Source: Lates calcarifer (lineage: Eukaryota > Chordata > Actinopteri > Centropomidae). Taken from it: a DNA stretch of 64,000 bases. The stretch spans positions 25,684,378 through 25,748,377 of the forward strand of contig NC_066853.1 in NCBI RefSeq assembly GCF_001640805.2, in the 5' to 3' direction. This document shows, piece by piece, positions 22,698 to 33,399 of the stretch. The translations under genes were made by a program, and so were the position numbers. Within the stretch, counting starts at the first letter, position 1. Every line of letters begins with the position of its first letter. The notes beneath the pieces are model-generated. The model saw only the letters and a program-made list of their open reading frames with translations, was not told where the DNA came from and ran no database searches.

Positions 22698-23262
22698 CAC
22701 CGATCAGCCATAACATTATGACCACTGGTGGATGAAGTGAATAACATCGATCATCTCGTTATAACACAATGTTCTGCTGAGGAACCTTTGGTCCTGACAT
22801 TCATTTGGACGTTACTTTGTCACGTACCACCCACCTAAATGTTGTCACAAACCAAGCACACACCCCTCCAATAGCAACAACACTCCCTAATGTCAGGGGC
22901 CTCCTCCAGCAGGATAATGTTCCCACCACACCACAAAAAATGCTCAGAAATGTCTTGAGGAACACGACAAAGACCCCAATTTGACCCAGCATCTGTGGGA
23001 TGATCCAGAACAAGTCAGATCCATGGAGGCCCCAAAGGATCCACAGGACCCATAGGATCTGCTGCCAACATCCCAGTGCCAGACACTACATAAGATCTTC
23101 AGAGATCCCATGTCCAAGCCCCAACAGGTCACAGTATTATCTTGCTGGCGAGGCCCCTGACACTGGGGAGTGTTGTTGCTATTGGAGGGGTGTGTGTGGT
23201 TTGTAACAATATTTAGGTGGGCGGTATGTGACAAAGTAATGCCCAAATGAATGTCATCACAT
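22698..23262 (+). mobile_element. Rearranged Tc1-like element with internal palindrome
   Basis: The left end, next to a TA, reads CACCGATCAGCCATAACATT, matching the terminal repeat of a common fish Tc1-like element. A jump of more than 900 bp of the usual element then leads into degraded transposase 3' coding sequence, with a frame reading LWDDPEQVRSMEAP where intact relatives have LWDVLDKQVRSMEAP. Instead of the right terminal repeat, a segment at about 23152-23257 repeats about 22794-22901 in inverted orientation, with roughly ten mismatches. The element is dead, internally deleted and folded back on itself. Confidence 0.82.
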
Positions 23263-26200
23263 CTCTCTGGTGTCAGGACACTTGACTCTGTGTTTAACCA
23301 GGTAAAAAACAGGTGACATTTAGAGGTTAATGTTAAGGGGGGCTTTTTTTCAGAGGGTCAAGCTCTGCCATTCCCTGCCAGGATCTGCTTTGTGCTACCT
23401 CTTTTTTATGCAGAGACACACAATTAACATCCATGTCCACACAGGCAGGATGTCGTCAAGGTTAATGGCATGCACATTTCATTTCACCCTGGCATTAAGT
23501 GCAACATGCAGTCCTGGTGATGTGATCAGAGTGATTTATGGAGATGACACACTGAATAATATAGCATTATCATTAGGGCAAAGCAATATATATTCATAAG
23601 CATGCTCACTTGTTCTCATCTAGATTAACTGCATTTAACCTTGAACGTGTTTGTGCTCCTGCACCGATCAAGAGATGATGAATTATGATTTTCTATGATT
23701 TCAGTGATTGAGGACTCTGCACTCAGCTATCAGTGCTTCAAGAAGTGCATTTGCATGTGGATGGTTCAAATGATGGGCTTCTGTAAAGGACAAATGATTG
23801 TACTGTAGATAGTTTGCATGTGTTTTGAGACTCTGCTCCTCCTGTTCCTCTTTCATGTGCACATTAACAGCCTGGTATAGACTCTGTGTGTCTGATCTGT
23901 GGCTGACAAGTAGCTAATGCCCACAACTCAGCTAATGTTAGAACTACCACATTAACATCCAACCATGTTTGTGAGTTGTTGTGGTCACACAGTGGATGTT
24001 TGAGCAACATTGTGTGTAAACTCATGCTTGCTAAGTATTGCAGGTAAGGGATAATATCTAACATGTTTTTATGCTTAACAGCTGTAAGTGATGACATGAA
24101 AGCAAAAATGACTTTTGATCCTGTTCTTTAGGATAGGATTGTGCATTTTATTATTTGCTTGCAACATTAGACAACTTACAGTCTAACTTACAGGCTAAAT
24201 ACCAAGCAGAGGTGTCACACATTCAGTCTGGGCTCAGATTTGAGCAGTTTTAAAGATATTGTTATAAAACCAATAGTTCCAGACCTTGATTATGATTGGC
24301 TGACCCACGTATTATGTATTACTGTGCCATTCATTCGTTCATTTAATGAATGCACAAAAAACATAAAGATGCCAGCGAAGGAAACAAAGAATTTACAGTG
24401 ATTTTTGTCTGAGCAGCAGTGAACCTCTCATGGCTGCCACCCAATCCACTGCCTTTTATCTCCACCTAAAGAGGACAGACTACACCCACAATCTATGGTA
24501 GGTTTATGATGTTAAGTCATGTCAGTGACGGGCAAGAAATGTGAACTGTCCCTGAAATCTTACTAATGCATATACTGTAATGAGAGAAGAAGCTGAAGCA
24601 ATTAAAACACCTGTACCTGCAAAGAGGAGAGGTGACATCACTGAACACTACTTGAACAGCACAGTTAATGCAACTGAAAACAGCAGTGATCTCAGCCTCA
24701 GCTGTTTTCATGACAGCTGTCCTTACAGACCTGCTTTAGCGTCAGCTCCTCTGTATTCCTCCTCCTATTCCTCCTATTGTTTTGGTCCAGATTCTCATAA
24801 ATATCAGGGAAAAGGTTCTCATTAAGCTGTTTGTCTTTTGTTACACACTGTTAGATACTTTAGGAAACACCTCCATCAGATGTGTCAGCTATAGAGCAGC
24901 AAAGTGGGGTATTTTTCAGCCTCCAGGGTTAAAAGTCTTTTTCAAAGAAAGGTTATGTTCATATTCTCATAAGGCACTCTGAGGGTTTCCTGTTTTCCTG
25001 ACCTTGAAATTAGCTTTTCCCATCTGTGTTGTACTTTGCTGTACAGAGCTTAACGCACATGGCACAGGTGGGAGGCGAGAATGATCAGGTTGGAGATTCA
25101 GTCAAATGAGACAGAGCAAAGTGAGTTTGGAAACTGGGTCTTACAGTGATGAAGTGCCCTGGTGTCTGTGGGTGCTGCTGAGCCAGGGGTCCCATTCACT
25201 TCATCAGAGATGCTGTTTCATTAAGGGCACTGCTTGTTTTTTTCTCTGAGTCACCATAGTTCCACTCTGACTGTCTGCCATGACTCTGTCAAGAGGTCAG
25301 GATCAGCAGTATAAAGGTCCCTTCCTGCCTCTGTCTGAGCTGCATGATGGAAGATGTTCTTACTTTACAAGGCCTTCTAACCTTTGATGAAAAATGTGTG
25401 GAGCTGTTATGAGCAGCTGTGATTGTTGACCCAGCAAAGTGTTGCTGCCACATTCCTGCATGAGGGGAAAGTACTGGCCACAAGCCCAGTGCTGACATAT
25501 TTTGTGAGTAGCTGGTGAAATAGCCACTGTTGCTGCTAATAGAGTTTCCCATACTTGGCATCGAATCTTAAGTGTATTTGGCCAAAGCAACACATTCAGC
25601 CTTCAAGATGGGCATATGGAGAGACAGCCCGGGGCAGTTTCATTAAATTTGACTGTTACCTTCAGTAAAACATCAGTACCTTCTTACCTGCTGTCTCACA
25701 TCTGCCACCTCCACAGACATACACACACAGTGACAGGCTGGCATTACACAAGATAATATCACAAAATCATTGCTGTATATTCTGGCAGTTAGTCTTTTAA
25801 ATACACTGTTTCTAAACCAGGGCTGGTATGGGACTCAAGAATGTAACAAAAGCTTCATCTCCACTGAGGAAACTTCACAGCCTGTAACTGAACATGTTGC
25901 CAACATGTTGCAAATATCACAAGCCTCACTTGTGATATATGCACCCCCTTTTTATCATGCTTTACTCTGCTATCTTCAGCTTGGTTTGTATGTTTACTAT
26001 ACTGTCTGTGTGTTTATCTAAGGAGTTATCAGCTCAGTCCACAAAGGCGTCAACCCACAGTAAATTGTCTGAATGGTACCGGCCCACTGGTATCACCACT
26101 GATCTGAAAAATGTCAATATTTAACCAGGATCAAGCAGGCAGAGCTGATCGAGTCAGACATTTCTCCATGCTCATCAGGTTGTCTACATTAATAATGGCT

Positions 26201-27562
26201 TTTTGTTTGCTCTGTATGAGCTCCTCAGTCACTGACACAATATTTACTGGATAATCTTTTAAAAGCCAAATGACATTTGCTCTTATTGAATTTGCTCTCC
26301 GGTAACATGTTAATTGCTGTTTGTGCACTTTTACTTCGCTGGGACGGTCAGTTACCTGAGAGATTGTGTTTCGCTGTTTATCTGTTCCCTCTCAGTTTAC
26401 AACCTGGCTGAGTGCTGTTCATTATCTCAGTGGTGTATTTTCTGCAAACATTCCTGCTGGGATGTGATTTCAACCTTGTTATTATGAAAAGGAATGATAG
26501 GTATAAGTACTTTTAAAGATGATTGAACCTGATCCAAAATGTCTTCAGCTCAAACAAACTTTAACACAGGGAGAACAGTGACAGTAGCAGCAGCATGATG
26601 CTCCACTAGCTACCCAGCAGCCACAGAGGAAACCAGCAGGAATACATTCATTCATTCAACAAAACACTATCTTCATTTCTTCATTTCACCACCTCTGTAA
26701 CCATTTTCCTCAGTGAAGATGTAACACTTGATTCACATGATCAAAGCTGACAGAGGATCCATTCAGATAAATTCAGATATTAGGTATAGTGATGCACAGA
26801 AGACTCATGGTAACACACTGGGACCTTCCCTGATCCAACTAGACTGGATTTTATTTGGAGCTGTCTCAACTCTGGTCCAGGGCTCAGTTTCCTGTTACTA
26901 AAATCCAAAGCCTACCTGTGAAGGACTCGGTTTGGTTCTGACATTCTCTGGTTCTTTCACATTGTTCTCCTGACAGGATGGAAATTGTTACAGTTCTTTG
27001 CAGTTGTTACCAACTTTGCAATGGTATTCCAAGAAGCTGAAGAGCCTGAGCTCTGTCTACCATCAATGCAAGCACGATAAAATGCATGTTTTTCTAAAGT
27101 GATGTCCTGTTCTATCAGATCAGGACTGCCTTTCTTCCAGCTTCAGTTGGACACGGTCCTGTCACTGTTTGCTGTATGCTTCAGTGGTTTCATCCTGCCA
27201 GGTTGGTTTCTGAAGGAGACCTGTGTTTTGTCATCCTCTCCTGTAGAGAATCAGATAACAGGCCAAATGTGTCCTCATTTGGCCCACATCTCCCTGTTTT
27301 GCTCAGAGCTCTCCTCTGAGAGTCATTTAAGATGATTCAGTGCAGGCAAGAAGAGAATGACAACATTTGTGTCCCAAGGTGTGTTCTGTATTACCTATCC
27401 TTAGAATCTAAAAACCCCAACAATGATATAACAGAAAACATGTTGTTTTCTCTGGGATCATTGCTTTATACAAGTAGACACTGCAAATGGCAACATTCAT
27501 CAGGTAATGAATCAGTCTTAACAACCTGAAAACCCACTGATCAAACAGAGTAGTGATTAGAG

Positions 27563-27566
<4 letters not shown>

Positions 27567-27595
<29 letters not shown>
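27567..27595 (+). repeat. (CA)n microsatellite
   Basis: Uninterrupted CA dinucleotide tract of about 29 bp in intergenic DNA. Confidence 0.95.
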
Positions 27596-27598
<3 letters not shown>

Positions 27599-29989
27599 GT
27601 TACAGGTATAGACAGGATCAGTCAGGCACCAACAGTAAACTAGCAACTTTAGAGCACATGTGATGGCTTCTCACTATTTTCTGAATTTCTATAAATCAAA
27701 AAAAAAAATCAATTAATAGAATAATTAGCAGATTGATCCATAATAATTAGTTACAGCTGGATCCAGAATAGTTCAACCAAACCACCTCAACCAAATACAA
27801 CACTAAAATCTTGTTTTTACATTAGAGCATGAGTAATAATAATCTAATGATATATAAAGTAATAGTATAACTCATAAGGGATATTTTTTATTTTCTTGAC
27901 AATACTCACATACTTTTACTCAACATTTCTGACACAAGACTTTTGCTTGTAACAGTATTGTAATAGGATGTAAGTATTCCTCATCACATGTAGACTAAAA
28001 TGCTTGACTTATATAACCTTTTATAGTTACATGCTTTAAAAAAAACATTACAAATCTGTTTATTATTAATGGGGTCAAGCTAGCTCTGCAAAGACACTTG
28101 AAATGTGAAATACCATTTACTGTGGTTCTATGGAACTGTGATATTTTCTGAGATGGTTATCATAGTGTGAAAATCTGATACCATTGCAACTCTGGATTAT
28201 TCTTTTCTTCAGACAGTGTTTTTGATGGAAAGAGTATCACTACTATATCTACCAATACTAATGCTAGTAAACAAGACATAGAAACTAACAACAGTTAATT
28301 ACTATGTATGTTTTATTCAACAAGCCAGTAGGGGATGGAATAAAAGAGCTCATATACAGAGGCTCATACACAGCTTTCAGAGGAATCAAAGCTGTAGCTG
28401 CTGCCAAAGTTTTCTCTAAAAACATGTTTTCAGTTACTTGGTCATTATGGATTATTGAGTGTAGACTGATACTGGCAAAAGGGGCAGTTTTATCCATTTA
28501 AAATGAAATCTACACCACAGAAGTTTGTAGAAAGTGAAGTTATTTGAACACAGTCTGAGCCTCTGTACCTGTCAGTAAAGATGATGAAAGCAAATTAAAA
28601 TCATTGTGTACAGGATGCTTTGAGATGACATTGAGATGACAGGAGCTTTATGTCTCTGAGTAGAATACAAGCGACAAAGATCATTTACATTTACACCAGT
28701 GACTTTACAGCAGACAGAGGAAGAGAAGTAACTGCCCCAGGGCAATGCCCAAATTAGTCTTAGGCTGGTTTTAAGTGTATTTTAATTACTGCAGTCTCAT
28801 CACCCTTCCACGAAGACACTATCACCACCACCAAAATCAGCATGCAATACAGTAATGAAAAAGTAATGACAGCAGTGACTATAGACATAAACCAAGAGGA
28901 AGGAGAGTGAAAAGTGATAGTTGAGTTGTGGTGGTTGAATAGCTTCAGAAGTAGAGCAGAGATATATTGTGTGGGTGGTCAGATCAATTGTGGACAGAAC
29001 TCTGAGACCTTTTCAGCATGTTAGGGCCAGGGCTATGGTGCTGTTCTTTAAACACATCTGGTATTTGATGGAAACTAATGAGCTCATCTTATAGAGCATC
29101 TTTAATATCTGTCCATGAGCAGCATTGTAATTGTAAAAGCTAATTGTAAAAGTTGTGCTTGTCACAGACACCTTGATTTTTTTCTGTTCCTGTATGCTGC
29201 ATCATTTGATCCATACTACAAAATGCTATACTTAGTGTTAAAGCATGAGAGGTGTGGTATTAGAATTAGAGCAGCAATGTCAGGAATATCAGTCAAATCA
29301 ATCATTTGGGTCATCTTCATCTTTTCAGAAGTGAGTTGAAAAATACATTCACTTTTTGAGAAAAATACATCAGTCATTTCTGCAAGTTCCCTGACAATGA
29401 CACTTGGTCAAAAAAAAAAAAAAGTTTATTTAAAATTTAAGTTTATGAAGTATTCACAAAGTTCAGATCACAACTCAAATTAGATCATTCAAGCCCAAAC
29501 TGATGTGCTGACGTTATCTGATTCAGCCAATTTGTTGCTCACCATGTCTTTCTTTCTCATATTAGATGGAGAGAAATCTTGCAGTCATATGTACTCCAAT
29601 CTTAATATTTAAAAAGTTAACATCCATGTTGTTAAATGAATGTATAGTCATCTCTCTTACCAAGGCAACTTTGGGTATTGAGTACAGGTTGGTGAGAGGA
29701 AAAAAAATATCAAAAGGCTACAACATAAAATGTGAAAATCTGAAATACCTTATGAATACACTGTATCAGTGTTGTATAAGGGGTTTTGATATATTAAATG
29801 GTCACACTAGAATGTGTTATAGCATTTTCTGGAGTTTTAAATGTGTTAATAACTGGGCTGGGACATATGAAAATTTAGGTGGCTTAATAGGATTTCAAAA
29901 GGAAAATAATTCAGTATGCAACACGTTATGCCACCGGTTACAGTTGTGACACACCATTCACCTACTTTTCCATGGAAATTAAAAAAAAT

Positions 29990-29994
<5 letters not shown>

Positions 29995-30038
<44 letters not shown>
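29995..30038 (+). repeat. (TA)n microsatellite
   Basis: Uninterrupted TA dinucleotide tract of about 44 bp. Confidence 0.95.
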
Positions 30039-30039
<1 letters not shown>

Positions 30040-30276
30040 TGAAGGGTTACTAATGACACATGATTTGGATATTTTCATGTCTGGGAAAAAAAATCCTCGT
30101 CTAGAGAGGAGACACTCTGCTGTTCTCCGTCCATGTTCTCCAAATGTTGACACTGTCAAACTGACAAGTGCACAAATCAAGATCAAATGTGCAAATGAAA
30201 ATTTGTATTTCAATGATCCACTAGTGAGATTTTGTGCACAGTCATACACAAATGTGAGTTTAGCTTGTGCACAAAT

Positions 30277-30500
30277 ATGCAGATGCAAGTGTTTTGTGCT
30301 TTGTTTTCACTTCACACAGACATCTGCCTGCAGTTTCTGCCTGCTCACACATATTTGGTACAAACACTGATGTGATTATTCCACTGTCATTATTGTATTT
30401 CTACACCATCTTGTGGACAGAACTATATGAAACCAATCAGCTAAAAAGCCTCAGGTATGTGATGTTATTTCATTATATTTCTACTCTTACTAAAATGATT
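30277..30500 (+). repeat. Direct repeat copy A (uninterrupted)
   Basis: From AAATATGCAGATGCAAG to TTATTTCATTATATTTCTAC this segment is clearly similar to 34106-34450. The shared core GATTATTCCACTGTCATTAT is identical in both, and copy B has an extra stretch of roughly 100 bp or more in its first half. Copy A lies about 650 bp upstream of the single-exon gene at 31150; copy B lies downstream of it. Confidence 0.85.
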
Positions 30501-30780
30501 TTGTCTGTGCACTGCTTAAACCATGTGATGTACTGTTGTCATCTCTGTTTCTATTGTCCAGCAACAAGAGAACAACCTGCTGCTGCTCAGTTCACAACAC
30601 TTGTTCAGTGTCATCAGGGGAAGCATCTTCACTTCACTATGTATGTATATCTGTCAGAACTCAGACATTTCCTCCTGTGGAGGCCCTTTTCAAACTCATT
30701 TATGACATTAGAGGACACTGACAGAGAAACCTGTGTGTGACAATATTCAACTATAAATGGTCTATCTGAGTCTGTTTCAT

Positions 30781-30901
30781 TTTTCTCAACAACCACTTCA
30801 ACCACATCTGATGGACTTCAAACTTCACATGTGTGTTGCTGAGGACCAGAAGAAGGGCAGTGTCCACTGTGAAGTTTCTGGAGTCGCTGTTGTTGAGAAA
30901 A
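30781..30901. repeat. Short element with perfect 13-bp terminal inverted repeats
   Basis: TTTTCTCAACAAC at 30781-30793 is the exact reverse complement of 30889-30901, enclosing about 95 bp. It sits 44 bp upstream of the X-box motif of the single-exon gene. It may be a tiny MITE or a stem-forming promoter segment. Confidence 0.6.
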
Positions 30902-30944
30902 TGGACAGACAGGAATTCCTCCATTCATTTTAAATTGGACTGCC

Positions 30945-30958
30945 GTTACCATGGTAAC
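30945..30958 (+). promoter_or_regulatory. Perfect RFX X-box (GTTACC-AT-GGTAAC)
   Basis: The 14-mer fits the X-box consensus GTNRCC(N0-3)RGYAAC at every position and is a perfect palindrome. It lies about 190 bp upstream of the ATG at 31150 and 80 bp upstream of a TATA-like box. RFX2/RFX3 X-boxes are typical of promoters of ciliary and spermatogenic genes. That this one is used is inference. Confidence 0.5.
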
Positions 30959-31037
30959 CATGCTTTAAACCAGACAAACTCTTTGATATGACTGATGACA
31001 CATTCTGTGACATCACAAAAGCACTGTTCTGAGACTG

Positions 31038-31046
31038 CTTATAAGG
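31038..31046 (+). promoter_or_regulatory. TATA-like box of the single-exon gene
   Basis: CTTATAAGG lies about 105 bp upstream of the ATG at 31150, a plausible distance for a transcription start near 31,070 and a short 5'UTR. Confidence 0.4.
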
Positions 31047-31149
31047 GCCAAAAATTCCATTTCTGATATCTTTTTTCACAAACACCTGCGTTACTTAGTG
31101 ACCAGATTCATTCACCGAAAGCACAAGTGCAAACTTGAATTTTCTCAGT

Positions 31150-32991
31150 ATGGATACAAAGAAAGAAAACAAACACATTTTTCGCGTCCGAGACAAGGAC
31201 GGTAAAATCGTACAGGAAGTTACTGTCGATTCATTGATCGAGGAGAAGGAAATCTTAGATCGACTTATGGAGGTAGCAGAGAGAGAAAAATCCCTCTCTG
31301 CTAGGAGGGTAGCGTGCAAGCCGCGCAAATTGGCTCCACCTGTCAACCCCTGGATTATTCCAGACGTTGACCAAAGGTCTCGTCTCAACGTGGATGAGGA
31401 CAACTATCCCTCACTCCAGAGAGAGACAATTAGACAGCAAAAACAAGAGGGACAAGTAAACACAAAGACTCAGCCAAAAAAAAGGACTGCGACTGGTGGG
31501 GTAAGTTTCGTCTTTGGACTGACAGTGCCACCTAAGCAGACAAAGACAGAGGCTGCACTCATAAACAAAACACAGGCAGCAGTGCCTCTGGAAACAGAGG
31601 CAACAACTGCTGTGTCAGTTCACCAGTCTGCACAAAACAACAACACACAGGCTGAAATAACAACCAATATCAAGATTGACATGGCTCAGAAAGCAGAGCC
31701 TGTAAAAACTGGTCTAAACCGGCTTGAGGAGATGACCAAAGTGCCAGTCCCAGAACCTAAAAAAGTAGGGCCTGTGGTGAGCATTCTGAAACGGCCTGAG
31801 GGGACAACCAAAGCGCCAGTCCCACAAACTCAAAAAGTAGGGCCTGTGGTGAAATTTCTTGAACAGCCTGGGACAACCAAAGCACCAGTCCCAGAACCTC
31901 AAAAAGTAGGGCCTGTGGTGACCATTCTCAAACGGCCTAAGGGAATAACCAAAGCACCAGTCCCACAACCTCAAAAAGTAGGGCCTGTGGTGAGCATTCT
32001 CAAGCGGCCTGAGGGGACAACCAAAGTGCCAGTCCCAGAACCTCAAAACGTAGGGCCTGTGGTGAGCATTCTCAAACGGCCTGAATCGACAATCGAAATC
32101 CGACCTTCAGCTCCCATGCCAGAGCCAGCAATAACCAAGCCAGAGATTCATCAGGTTATGGCCCAGGAATACAAAATAGCTTCACTAGAAAGAGAAAAAC
32201 TGGCACTCATCATGGAAGTCAAGCAATTGAGATGTCATCTCGGCCACGTGGCGAGGGAAGCCAGTGACGAGATAAGTGAGCTCTTAGCTGAACTGTACGG
32301 TAACGGTAAAAAAGGAAAGGATGCAGAGCGGAATGCAGAAAAGCTGAGGGCAGCTCTGAGAATGGAAACCAACAGTAGGAAGGAGGCTGAGAGAAACCTG
32401 GCCAAGCAGGAGGAGGAGACCTCCACCATAAAACAAACACTGGCCCAGGTCAAAAATGACCTGGACAATTCCCGCTGCCAGTGGGAGAACGAGAGGTCCC
32501 GTCTCCTCACTGACCAAAGTCAGAAAATCTCTACCCTCAAGGCATCATATCAGCAGGAGCTAGAGAAGAAAACATCCGAGTGGGAGGAAGACAGGTCCCG
32601 GCTTGTGGAAGAACAAGTGAAAATAACATCAACCCTCAAGGCAACATTTCTCCAGGAGCTGGAGAAGGAAAGATCAATGTGGGAGAAGGAAAGGTCACGA
32701 CTCCTGGAGGAGCAGATGAGGGAAACCTCCAGCCTCTCAGCAGCTCTGGTGAAGGCACAGGAAGACCTGGACAAAGAGCAGCTCCAGTGGCGCCAAGAGA
32801 AGTCTGGCCTCCTGGAGTCTCTGAGTATCCTGAAGCAGGCTCTGAGAGACAGAGAACAAGACAGAAAGACCTCTACAAATGACCTGATGAGTAGAGTGGT
32901 GGAGATGGAAAACCTGATGGAGGAGGTGCAAAGACAACCTAAAAGAAGATCTCTGAGGAAGAGATTCCTCAATTTTTTCCGAAGACGGTGA
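31150..32991 (+). CDS. Unrecognised single-exon gene: tandem ILKRP repeats plus long coiled coil
   Basis: An intact 613-codon frame, far longer than chance in this AT-rich DNA. The ATG at 31150 has a good context (A at -3, G at +4). Residues 1-70 begin MDTKKENKHIFRVRDKDGKI and are acidic/basic. At about 80-95 lies a WIIPDVDQRSRLNVDEDNYP stretch. Residues about 198-312 hold five tandem units of about 24 residues (VGPVVSILKRPEGTTKAPVP type). From about 337 to 595 the sequence is charged, heptad-like coiled coil with near-repeats around WExERSRLLEEQ. The C-terminus RRSLRKRFLNFFRRR is strongly basic. There is no signal peptide, membrane helix or catalytic motif that I can see. I do not recognise the family and assign no function. 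A structural or centrosome/cilium-related role is conceivable from the coiled coil and the upstream X-box, and an RNA-associated role from the SUZ-like ILKRP core; both are inference. Confidence 0.75.
   Translation: MDTKKENKHIFRVRDKDGKIVQEVTVDSLIEEKEILDRLMEVAEREKSLSARRVACKPRKLAPPVNPWIIPDVDQRSRLNVDEDNYPSLQRETIRQQKQEGQVNTKTQPKKRTATGGVSFVFGLTVPPKQTKTEAALINKTQAAVPLETEATTAVSVHQSAQNNNTQAEITTNIKIDMAQKAEPVKTGLNRLEEMTKVPVPEPKKVGPVVSILKRPEGTTKAPVPQTQKVGPVVKFLEQPGTTKAPVPEPQKVGPVVTILKRPKGITKAPVPQPQKVGPVVSILKRPEGTTKVPVPEPQNVGPVVSILKRPESTIEIRPSAPMPEPAITKPEIHQVMAQEYKIASLEREKLALIMEVKQLRCHLGHVAREASDEISELLAELYGNGKKGKDAERNAEKLRAALRMETNSRKEAERNLAKQEEETSTIKQTLAQVKNDLDNSRCQWENERSRLLTDQSQKISTLKASYQQELEKKTSEWEEDRSRLVEEQVKITSTLKATFLQELEKERSMWEKERSRLLEEQMRETSSLSAALVKAQEDLDKEQLQWRQEKSGLLESLSILKQALRDREQDRKTSTNDLMSRVVEMENLMEEVQRQPKRRSLRKRFLNFFRRR
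31741..32085 (+). repeat. Tandem 72-bp coding repeats in the single-exon gene
   Basis: Phrases such as GTCCCAGAACCTCAAAAAGT and AGGGCCTGTGGTGAGCATTC recur about every 72 bp through five units. One unit is shortened by a codon and reads KFLEQP instead of SILKRP. High DNA similarity between units points to recent duplication or ongoing homogenisation. Confidence 0.92.
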
Positions 32992-33059
32992 TGCCACCCC
33001 TCTGTCCTTTTCCTCCTGCTCTCTCTCTTTATCCCACCCCTCCACCCCCACCCCCTCAC

Positions 33060-33175
33060 AACCCAACTGGTCAAGGCAGATGGCCATCCACCCAGAGTCC
33101 GGTTCTGCTCAAGGTTTCTGCCCATCAAAAGGCAGTTTTTCCTTGCCGCCGTCGCCAAGAGCATGCTCGCGGTGG
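33060..33175 (+). repeat. LINE/SINE-type 3' tail segment downstream of the single-exon gene
   Basis: The sequence starting ACCCAACTGGTCAAGGCAGA and continuing GGTTCTGCTCAAGGTTTCTG and AAGGCAGTTTTTCCTTGCCG matches a 3' tail shared by many fish retroelements, as I recall. A second piece lies in inverted orientation at about 54899-54942. It begins only about 70 bp after the stop codon of the single-exon gene, so it probably forms part of its 3'UTR. Confidence 0.75.
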
Positions 33176-33225
33176 AATGTGGGGTACAAAAAAATTATTC
33201 TCCTACTAATCCTGATCTAACATCA

Positions 33226-33259
33226 CCCCCCAATCCCCCCCCCCCAATCCCCCCCCACA

Positions 33260-33290
<31 letters not shown>

Positions 33291-33302
33291 TTAAAAAAAA
33301 AA
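33226..33302 (+). repeat. C-run / (CA)n / poly(A) composite tract
   Basis: Three C runs of 6, 11 and 8 bases separated by AAT are followed by (CA)n and then two long A runs split by TT. The minus strand has three G runs and could form G-rich structure. The A-rich end could be the remains of a poly(A) tail from a retrotransposed sequence. Confidence 0.85.
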
Positions 33303-33393
33303 ATTCAGCACTGATGTTAATATTTTTCTTTGTAACAAATTCTAGGTCTCACGATGTTGGAAATAATGGCACACATTGACAGACAGAGTCAGT

Positions 33394-33399
33394 AATAAA
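33394..33399 (+). terminator. Candidate polyadenylation signal of the single-exon gene
   Basis: AATAAA about 400 bp after the stop codon at 32991, overlapping a second A-rich hexamer. Use is inferred from position only. Confidence 0.35.

Larger units (their letters stand above)
23263..30276. other. Intergenic, about 7 kb with microsatellites only
   Basis: AT-rich sequence. It holds a (CA)n tract at 27567-27595 and a (TA)n tract at about 29995-30038. A 127-codon open frame at 29566-29949 shows no recognisable family, no splice partner and AT-rich composition, so I do not call it a gene. Nothing else could be supported. Confidence 0.55.

Noticed and set aside
29566..29949. A 127-codon + strand open frame
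   Set aside because: AT-rich region, no recognised motif and no splice or promoter support. Such a length can occur by chance or as a repeat remnant.
30267..30740. A 157-codon + strand open frame
   Set aside because: It overlaps the direct repeat (copy A), and the frame is not preserved in copy B, so coding is unlikely.
32550..33164. Minus-strand open frame (204 codons) opposite the coiled-coil part of the single-exon gene
   Set aside because: Repetitive coiled-coil coding sequence produces open antisense frames. The serine/leucine-rich product has no family signature, while the + strand frame has a clear start, repeats and heptads.
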